18,691 bases of DNA from CAYNND01 sp964528735 (lineage in GTDB: Bacteria > Patescibacteriota > Minisyncoccia > Phycocordibacterales > UBA2100). A model generated the notes under the pieces. It worked only from the letters and a program-made list of their open reading frames with translations. It was not told the origin of the DNA and did not search any database. This document shows positions 13,707 to 18,691 of the stretch, piece by piece. The stretch spans positions 1 through 18,691 of the forward strand of contig CAZGUV010000017.1 in NCBI GenBank assembly GCA_964528735.1, read 5' to 3'. The first letter of the stretch is position 1, and each line of letters starts with the position of its first letter. The position numbers and the translations under genes were made by a program.

Positions 13707-14753
13707 TGACTGTGTGGATTCGATGGATTCGAGGATGATGAGTTCAAGAATCATGTGTGGGTACGGCGAACGTTTCATATCAGCTCCTCGCTCAAGCAGT
13801 GAACGAAGCATCCGTGAGTTAATCTCAGCTGAGCCCTCACCCTTTCCCTGCGCTTTTGCATGCACAAACTCATACATGTCAGGTGCATATACTTTTTTGT
13901 AATGCTCGGCAAATCCAGGCGCACTTCGCAAGAGGAGAATGCATCGAACCAATTCAAGCATCCGAGAAAATAGCATCTCAATGTGCACGCCCTTTTCGCG
14001 AGCTGTGCGGATATGATTGAGCGCTGAGGCGTAATCGCGAGTCACCCACGCATCAATGATAGTGCGTGCGAGTGACTGTGTCGGTGCTCCTGTACGCTCG
14101 GCGACAAGCTCGTCGGTAATCTCATTCCCACCTGATGCCGTCATGACTTGTTGCAAGATCGATAGTGTGTCTCTAAACGAACCATCTCCTAGTTCAGCAA
14201 TAGACTCGGCTGCTGCTTGCTCGATAGATACTTTTTCCTTTTTGCAGATCCGCTTGACTGTATCAGTCAAGATATCTCGCGTCGGACGTACGAGCGTGTA
14301 GACCTCACACCGTGAAAGGATCGTTTCAGGTATTTTATGCACGTCTGTCGTCGCCAATACAAAGATGACATGCTGAGGCGGCTCTTCAAGAATTTTGAGG
14401 AGCGCATTGAATGCTCCTTTTGAGAGCATGTGCACCTCATCAAGCACGTACACTTTATACGGTGATTCGAGCGGGAGCATAAGCGCACCTTCACGAAGTT
14501 CGCGTATTTCATCAACACCATTGTGTGAAGCAGCATCGATTTCATAGACATCTTTTTCACTCACCTTGAGTGAGCGTGCAAGAATTCGCGCAAGTGATGT
14601 CTTGCCAATCCCACGTCCTCCCGAAAAGAGGTACGCATGTGCTGGCTTTCCAGACTCAACAGCAGATTCAAGCGTTTTAACCACTGCATCTTGTCCGATG
14701 ACATCCTTAAATGTGTGCGGGCGGTATTTTCGGTAGAGTGAGAGGTGTTCCAT
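13704..14753 (-). CDS. dnaX: DNA polymerase III gamma/tau subunit (clamp loader ATPase), short form without zinc module
   Basis: 349 residues. The clamp-loader ATPase has RKYRP at 8-12, Walker A GGRGIGKTS at 45-53, EIDAASHNGVDEIR at 71-84, Walker B VYVLDEVHML at 101-110, sensor 1 ATTD and the arginine-finger motif LSRC. DnaX drives loading of the beta clamp onto primed DNA. Two things are odd. The four-cysteine zinc-binding insert normally found between the helix after Walker A and EIDAAS is gone: only about five residues (KVSEK) separate LARSL from DVYEIDAAS. And the protein ends soon after domain III, so it is a gamma-like form with no tau tail for DnaB and polymerase contact. It is the last gene of the operon, three bases after the 104-aa gene, and thus likely coupled. 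Confidence 0.95.
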   Translation of the reverse strand: MEHLSLYRKYRPHTFKDVIGQDAVVKTLESAVESGKPAHAYLFSGGRGIGKTSLARILARSLKVSEKDVYEIDAASHNGVDEIRELREGALMLPLESPYKVYVLDEVHMLSKGAFNALLKILEEPPQHVIFVLATTDVHKIPETILSRCEVYTLVRPTRDILTDTVKRICKKEKVSIEQAAAESIAELGDGSFRDTLSILQQVMTASGGNEITDELVAERTGAPTQSLARTIIDAWVTRDYASALNHIRTAREKGVHIEMLFSRMLELVRCILLLRSAPGFAEHYKKVYAPDMYEFVHAKAQGKGEGSAEINSRMLRSLLERGADMKRSPYPHMILELIILESIESTQS

Positions 14754-14755
14754 GT

Positions 14756-15070
14756 TTACGTAAGTAGACGCTTCTTTCGTCGCGCATCAATTAAAAATTC
14801 TTCAAGCTTACAGAGAAATGAAAAAGGATTTATAAAACGTATGTTTTCCTTCTCGCCTGCTTTGAGTCGTGCAACCTGAGGCAACATGACGCTTGGCCAC
14901 TGCATAGACTGTGTAATGCCTACGCTACTTTCCTCAGCGAGTACATTAATCTGGCGGGTCAGAGTCTGAATTTCCTCGGGAAGAGCTTTAAACTCGTCGG
15001 ATTCCATCATCATCATGATGTGAATGTCTTCGTAGGGACTCTTGTTTGCTCCGACTTCCAAGGACTTCAT
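14756..15070 (-). CDS. Small conserved-context protein between dus and dnaX, unknown function
   Basis: 104 residues. Its ATG overlaps the dus stop (ATGA, 15070-15067) and its stop is two bases before the dnaX ATG, so it is translated as part of the operon. The sequence is soluble and mostly helical: MMMMESDEFKALPEEIQTLTRQINVLAEE reads as an acidic amphipathic helix, then a loop ITQSMQWPSVMLPQV, and a basic end (DARRKKRLLT). No family recognised. Position directly before dnaX suggests, but does not prove, a link to replication. In other bacteria this place is often taken by an unrelated DNA-binding protein gene after dnaX. Confidence 0.8.
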   Translation of the reverse strand: MKSLEVGANKSPYEDIHIMMMMESDEFKALPEEIQTLTRQINVLAEESSVGITQSMQWPSVMLPQVARLKAGEKENIRFINPFSFLCKLEEFLIDARRKKRLLT

Positions 15071-16032
15071 CCGCCCATAGTATCACGAGCTTGTTTCAGA
15101 AGAAAAAGCGCCTCAGTTGCACTCTCAACACCCATGAGTTGCGTGCGGAGGTGTGACGCATTATCCCAACCAGCTATATAGCTTCCGAAGTGTTTTTTCA
15201 TCAATGCAAAACTTTTAATATCTGCAAAATGCTCTTCGTAGAGACCTACATGCTCGATGAGCGCATCAATCTTCTCTTCTGGAGTCGCGCTATACGCAGT
15301 GCCGTACCAAGGATTACCAAACATCCCACGACCAATCATCACTCCATCACATCCCGTTTCTGCAGCACGTGCATGTGCATCGGCAATAGTCTTCACATCG
15401 CCATTGCCCACAATAAGTACAGGAACATTCATAGAATCACGCAGTGCGACAGCGCGCGCGACAGCGCCCCATTGTGCAGGTACTTTCGACATCTCTTTTC
15501 GTGTACGCGCATGAATCGTAAGGACTGCGATATCTTCTGTAAGAAGCTCACCTGCCCACGCTTCAAGTGTATCTTCATTCCAGCCAATACGTGTCTTCAC
15601 AGACAGTGGAATCGATGGCGCGCCGCGTCGTGCGGCACGAATGAGCTCTCGCGCAAGCGCAGGATTTTTTATCAGTGCTGCACCACACCCCTGTTTGTTT
15701 ACCGCATCCACGGGGCATCCCATATTGATGTCTATCCCATCAAATCCAAGCGACTCAACAATGCGTGCTCCCTCCTCCATGTATTCTGGAACACTCGAAA
15801 AGAGCTGCGCAACAATCGGACGTTCAATTTCAGAGAAGCGAAGCTTTGAACGCAATTTTCGCTGACCTTCGGCAGGAGCGCGGACAAGCCCATCAGCAGA
15901 AGTAAACTCAGTAAATGTGACTTGAGGCTTACCTCGGCGCGCTATGACCGTGCGAAAAGCGACGTCTGTGACATCATCCATAGGCGCACCCACGATGAAT
16001 GGGCGCGGCATGTCTCGCCAAAAGTTCTTCAT
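15067..16032 (-). CDS. dus: tRNA-dihydrouridine synthase
   Basis: 321 residues from the ATG at 16032, fitting the usual 310-340. FMN-dependent TIM barrel reducing uridine in the tRNA D-loop. Seen: FIVGAPMDDVTD at the N-terminus (FMN site), DINMGCPV with the catalytic cysteine, KQGCGAALIKNP, SVKTRIGW, TIHARTR, VGNGD and GVMIGRGMFGNPW (phosphate binding), then a helical C-terminal tRNA-binding domain. It belongs to the DusB-like group by these motifs. In-frame ATG at 16044 and TTG at 16068 are alternative starts; FWRDMPRPFI directly after the chosen ATG matches the usual family N-terminus. Third gene of the operon, 39 nt after ftsQ and overlapping the next gene by 4 nt. Confidence 0.95.
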   Translation of the reverse strand: MKNFWRDMPRPFIVGAPMDDVTDVAFRTVIARRGKPQVTFTEFTSADGLVRAPAEGQRKLRSKLRFSEIERPIVAQLFSSVPEYMEEGARIVESLGFDGIDINMGCPVDAVNKQGCGAALIKNPALARELIRAARRGAPSIPLSVKTRIGWNEDTLEAWAGELLTEDIAVLTIHARTRKEMSKVPAQWGAVARAVALRDSMNVPVLIVGNGDVKTIADAHARAAETGCDGVMIGRGMFGNPWYGTAYSATPEEKIDALIEHVGLYEEHFADIKSFALMKKHFGSYIAGWDNASHLRTQLMGVESATEALFLLKQARDTMGG

Positions 16033-16071
16033 GTCCGATACCATACGGCAGAAGTAAATAAGATGCAATGA

Positions 16072-17079
16072 CTAGTTATCGGCCTCAGGACTTTCTTCTG
16101 CGCTTGCCTCGCCGCTAGAGTCAGTCACGCTTTCTTCTGATTTTGATTTGTAATACAAGCGATTTCCAAAACGCGCATCGATATACTCAAGTGATGCATA
16201 TTTTTCCTTGATTGACGCAGCGTTACGCGCTGCATCTATAGTACGCGCGACGCGAACCGGCTCATCATCAAGCAAAACGATTACATCAGGGTCCTGCTCG
16301 AATGAAATGCGTGCATCGACTGTATCGTCAGAAATAGAAATCTGTTCACTCTTCATCCCGATTGAGCGAAACGCTTCCACAAACGCATGGACCGCCTGAA
16401 AGGAATCTTTCACGACATAACTGCGGAGCGGATCTCCTTGCCCGACTCCCCCGCGAAGTGCAGGGCTGACCTTTTCTCCCCACACGGGTTCAAATATATA
16501 TCCTGTTGCATCCACGTGATAGCATTGCCCCTCATCTGCAATATCACACCAGGTCGCAAACGGCACACGTTCACGTAAAGATACTTTGACTGTGTTGATA
16601 CCGTAGCGTCGTACATTGACCGATTCAATTCGCGGAAATGATGCTTTGAGTTCTGACGCAACCAATTTCAAGTCGGCAGTGAGTACCGTGTTTTTTGAGT
16701 ACAGGACACCCTCATGACTCAAGAGCGCTTGTAGTGTTGCTGTCTGTATTTGGTTTGCAGAAAGGTGTTGCGCGCCTTCGACAACGACCGAGGTAATAGC
16801 AACAGATGGGTGAAATGTAAGTGCGCTCAGTCCGGCTCCCGCAAGCACGAGGAGTGCACAGATGCCATACATCATACCGCGCCGCTTGTAGGCGCGACGT
16901 GCCCGTAAAGGCATTTTCTTTTTCTTTTTTGCAATAGGCTCCTTTGCGGGCGCACTCCGATTCAAGAATGCGTACCGCTTAAACGACATACCTTCGCCTC
17001 GTGATTCACTTTCAGAATTTCGCGCATGCGAATTACGCAAATCTACGACGCGACGTGTGTGTGGCTTGTGTGGTGTCAT
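16072..17079 (-). CDS. ftsQ: Cell-division protein FtsQ-like (POTRA domain)
   Basis: 335 residues from the ATG at 17079, which overlaps the stop of the upstream gene (ATGA). The cytosolic N-terminus is very basic (AKKKKK, RARRAYKRR at about 50-67). One helix (about 69-89) leads to a POTRA domain starting ITSVVVEGAQHLSANQIQ (about 95-165) with RIESVNVRRYGINTVKVSLRER, then the FtsQ/DivIB beta domain (FATWCDI...YHVDATGYIFEP). The C-terminus is acidic and low-complexity (about 315-335). FtsQ links FtsB/FtsL to the divisome at the septum. An alternative start at 16989 (MSFKRYAF) has a GAGG 7 nt upstream, so the first 30 residues are uncertain. Two cysteines in the beta domain are unusual. Second gene of the operon. 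Confidence 0.85.
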   Translation of the reverse strand: MTPHKPHTRRVVDLRNSHARNSESESRGEGMSFKRYAFLNRSAPAKEPIAKKKKKMPLRARRAYKRRGMMYGICALLVLAGAGLSALTFHPSVAITSVVVEGAQHLSANQIQTATLQALLSHEGVLYSKNTVLTADLKLVASELKASFPRIESVNVRRYGINTVKVSLRERVPFATWCDIADEGQCYHVDATGYIFEPVWGEKVSPALRGGVGQGDPLRSYVVKDSFQAVHAFVEAFRSIGMKSEQISISDDTVDARISFEQDPDVIVLLDDEPVRVARTIDAARNAASIKEKYASLEYIDARFGNRLYYKSKSEESVTDSSGEASAEESPEADN

Positions 17080-18233
17080 GATACCAATGAATCGAGGAAC
17101 GACTGCGTATTCTCCCCGTGTACCGCATGTACAATCGCAAAGAGTTCCTCGATGCACAGACCATCTGCCGTAACTGTATGCGCAAAGCGAACTTTCGCAT
17201 CTGTATCGGTACATTTTATACCAGCACGCCTCGTTTGAAAATCATGAAAATAATCCACCCGCACGAGCGTATAATCATCCTTGACCCACGGGAGTGAGAT
17301 TTCGTAACTCTTCACCACTGAAGGATGCGATGCGCGCGCTGTGACGACAGATGTCTTGTACGGAATCGTAAGGTCTCCTAAGAGCTTTTCAAAAAAATAC
17401 TTCACGCGCTCATGGTGCTCTACTGACAGGTCATGTCGCGGAGGCACAATGGTCAGTGTCCCGTACACGGTACCGAGTGTGCGTGCGCGGTGAGGGCGAA
17501 ACAACAAAATCTCACTTGCGTATGAGTCAGGGAGTGCATCGACAGTGTACTGTGTACCGACACACTGACTCAATAAGTACGGCGTACTCGCATGCCCAAC
17601 CAAACCAAACGAAACATCGGAAAGAAATGTAGCTACTTCATCAGGAAGTGCGCCAGCAGCAACGGACGCTTCTTTTGTGGTACCAGGAAGCATACGGGAT
17701 AGTGCAAAACCAGCTGACTCAAACGAGCGTCTCACGTATCGCTCGAGAGCAGTATATGCATGCGTCTGTGTTCGCTCGAACGAATGCCAATTGTTTTCGC
17801 CACGAGCAACGACTGATATACCAGCACCTTGTATCATTGCATCAAGTGTTGTTTCAGATGGTAGTGGCAATTCTGAACGTGCAATCTCTACCCGCTTGTG
17901 CGTATCATCACCTGTTGGCACAGAAATATCGGGAAGATTTGGAATGCGCACCATCTCACGTTTAAATGCAAGCAATGCGTCTGCGTATGAAGTTTCTTCC
18001 TGTGCAATCTCGCGCTGTAAATCTGCATGAGACGCGAGCGCTGATGCATCCCCCTGCTCTACCAGTGGCGCCAGTACACGCACGCGCGCCTTTTTACCTT
18101 GCAGTGAGAGTGAGAGGCGTTTGCGTTCATCATCTGCAGCAACAAGTTGACTCAAGTCGAGCTGGAGGCCTCGACGCTCTGCTGAATATCTGATGAGGTC
18201 AGCATTATCACGGATGAACTGGATATCGAGCAT
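17076..18233 (-). CDS. Seryl-tRNA synthetase-like protein lacking catalytic motifs (probable pseudo-synthetase)
   Basis: 385 residues; true SerRS usually has about 420. The N-terminus MLDIQFIRDNADLIRYSAERRG and the helical arm to about 105 match the SerRS tRNA-binding coiled coil. The barrel follows: HAYTALERYVRRSFESAGF (motif 1 region), AAGALPDEVATF where SerRS has GTGQLPKF, and YFHDFQTRRAGIK (about 328-339), matching the SerRS DFQARR. But the signatures for chemistry are missing: no TxE serine-binding motif (YLLSQCVGT instead), motif 2 FRxEAG...GL.R.HQF is FRPHRARTLGTVYGT (F245-R246), and the motif 3 arginine segment GSG.A.GR is GLCIEELF. It should thus not charge tRNA with serine. It may bind tRNA or have a new role. 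First gene of the operon with ftsQ, dus and dnaX. No frame break is seen, so it looks maintained rather than decayed. Confidence 0.85.
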   Translation of the reverse strand: MLDIQFIRDNADLIRYSAERRGLQLDLSQLVAADDERKRLSLSLQGKKARVRVLAPLVEQGDASALASHADLQREIAQEETSYADALLAFKREMVRIPNLPDISVPTGDDTHKRVEIARSELPLPSETTLDAMIQGAGISVVARGENNWHSFERTQTHAYTALERYVRRSFESAGFALSRMLPGTTKEASVAAGALPDEVATFLSDVSFGLVGHASTPYLLSQCVGTQYTVDALPDSYASEILLFRPHRARTLGTVYGTLTIVPPRHDLSVEHHERVKYFFEKLLGDLTIPYKTSVVTARASHPSVVKSYEISLPWVKDDYTLVRVDYFHDFQTRRAGIKCTDTDAKVRFAHTVTADGLCIEELFAIVHAVHGENTQSFLDSLVS

Positions 18234-18240
18234 GGTTCAG

Positions 18241-18246
18241 AGTATA
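18241..18246 (-). promoter_or_regulatory. Extended -10 of a leaderless promoter for the SerRS-like/ftsQ/dus/dnaX operon
   Basis: TGTTATACT on the minus strand (TGn plus TATACT), 7 nt before the ATG at 18233, right behind the terminator of the preceding small gene. No convincing -35. Confidence 0.6.
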
Positions 18247-18263
18247 ACACAGCACTTTTTGGA

Positions 18264-18291
18264 CAAATGAAAGGCGATCTTGCGATCGCCC
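18264..18291 (-). terminator. Rho-independent terminator with GCAA loop
   Basis: On the minus strand GGCGATC (18290-18284), loop GCAA, GATCGCC (18279-18273), then TTTCATTT. A 7-bp stem following the 46-codon gene at 18305-18445. Confidence 0.75.
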
Positions 18292-18304
18292 TCTCCTGAC
18301 GAGT

Positions 18305-18445
18305 TTACTTTATGAAATAGAACAATGGCGCCACTATCGCGTAGTAACACGCGAGAAAGTAGCAACCGTAGTTGTTGCCGAGCCAAAATCCTGCGATTCC
18401 GAACACGACAGACATCCCTACGGCACACATCGCCAGCTTTTTCAC
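18305..18445 (-). CDS. 46-residue membrane peptide with strong SD and own terminator
   Basis: Starts with GTG at 18445, with GGAGG placed 7 nt before it, the best SD in the window. The product has a basic N-terminus (VKKLA), a first hydrophobic stretch (MCAVGMSVVFGIAGFWLG) and a second, aromatic one (NNYGCYFLACYYAIVAPLFYFIK), so two short membrane helices are likely; three cysteines. In-frame ATGs at residues 6 and 11 have no SD. Downstream a hairpin terminator at 18264-18291 isolates it. An overlapping longer frame (18237-18506) reads through the same DNA but has no SD and is Arg/Leu-rich without sense, so I reject it. Possible toxin-like or regulatory small membrane protein; no family recognised. 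Confidence 0.6.
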   Translation of the reverse strand: MKKLAMCAVGMSVVFGIAGFWLGNNYGCYFLACYYAIVAPLFYFIK

Positions 18446-18505
18446 CAAGCAGCCTCCGAAGACACCACCACTCTGTGGCGCCGAAAGTGTACACCCGACT
18501 CTCCA

Positions 18506-18691
18506 TTACCGACCGAGTCGCGTTGGTTTACCTGGGACTGTACGGCCCTTTTTTTTAGTTCCGTTTGTTAGTTTAAAAAAAGCATGGCGGAGCGCCTCGG
18601 GACGATTATGTTCTTTGAGTGAGCGGACAAGATTTCCAACGTCTTGCGCTTTGCTTTTGTCGAGCACTAAGAGCGCCTCAGGAGTTTCTAC
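18506..18691 (-). CDS. C-terminal part of an unknown gene running off the right edge
   Basis: 61 codons plus TAA (18508-18506) open to the right edge on the minus strand. Visible: VETPEALLVLDKSKAQDVG, NLVRSLKEHNRPEALRHAFFKL, then a basic tail (TNGTKKKGRTVPGKPTRLGR). The first part looks like a soluble helical domain; the basic end could contact nucleic acid. No family recognised from this fragment. Its stop is 60 nt before the start of the 46-residue peptide. The strand and codon character fit the neighbouring core genes. Confidence 0.6.
   Translation of the reverse strand, partial: VETPEALLVLDKSKAQDVGNLVRSLKEHNRPEALRHAFFKLTNGTKKKGRTVPGKPTRLGR

Noticed and set aside
17080..17214. N-terminal extension of the FtsQ frame
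   Set aside because: Lies inside the SerRS-like gene in another frame; the ATGA overlap start at 17079 is natural.
18237..18506. 89-codon minus frame over the small membrane peptide
   Set aside because: Arg/Leu-rich, no SD, covers a terminator; the overlapping GTG frame with GGAGG is far better.
18526..18556. GGG...CCC followed by eight T on the plus strand as a terminator
   Set aside because: Only three pairs, no plus-strand gene upstream, and the T-run is explained as lysine codons of the minus-strand gene.
1..18691. Alternative genetic code (UGA = glycine) as in some CPR groups
   Set aside because: Several genes end at TGA with tight ATGA overlaps, so UGA works as stop.

Overview
The window reads as a chromosome segment of a Candidate Phyla Radiation bacterium (Patescibacteria, probably Parcubacteria; low confidence below that level). 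The grounds are the very compact genes, a short DnaX, a stripped-down SerRS-like protein next to FtsQ, a DUF2339 membrane cassette, many lineage-specific membrane or secreted proteins, and few Shine-Dalgarno (SD) sites. TGA is used as stop, which argues against the recoded UGA=Gly groups. No rRNA, complete tRNA, CRISPR array, transposase or integrase is visible.

Two compositional zones are obvious. Positions 1 to about 4460 are clearly AT-rich and look like an accessory or mobile island. It holds a ParB-like/DNA methyltransferase fusion running off the left edge (minus), a ~440-nt gene-free divergent spacer with a strongly structured, pseudoknotted RNA ending in an intrinsic terminator (~1002-1189), a small zinc-ribbon membrane protein (1193-1669), and a 905-aa PHP-phosphoesterase/SMC-like ATPase of the TrlF type (1741-4458) that is a plausible defence effector. 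A hairpin-rich spacer (4459-4678) separates the island from the core.

From 4679 rightwards the sequence is more GC-balanced and nearly all genes are on the minus strand. Read right to left: a partial unknown gene; a 46-aa SD-led membrane peptide; the operon SerRS-like/FtsQ/Dus/104-aa unknown/DnaX; a histidine phosphatase; an 81-aa SD-led orphan; a Nudix hydrolase; an ABC permease/ATPase pair without a binding protein; a lone plus-strand four-helix membrane protein; an M15-type peptidase; the coupled trio DUF2339/thrombospondin-type-3-repeat protein/DUF2127; a secreted protein; and a VOC-fold protein.

Three observations stand out. First, the RNA at 1002-1189 has an 11-bp stem, a loop-to-distal pseudoknot of 7-10 bp, a GNRA hairpin and a segment that can pair either with an upstream anti-terminator or within the terminator, so it may be an undescribed cis-regulator or ncRNA. 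Second, six operon-leading genes have a -10 hexamer exactly 6-7 nt before the ATG, the geometry of leaderless transcription, whereas the two clearly SD-led genes are tiny orphans with their own terminators. Third, the SerRS homologue has lost motif 2, motif 3 and the serine-binding TxE signature, so it is probably a pseudo-synthetase; DnaX in the same operon lacks the usual four-cysteine zinc module.
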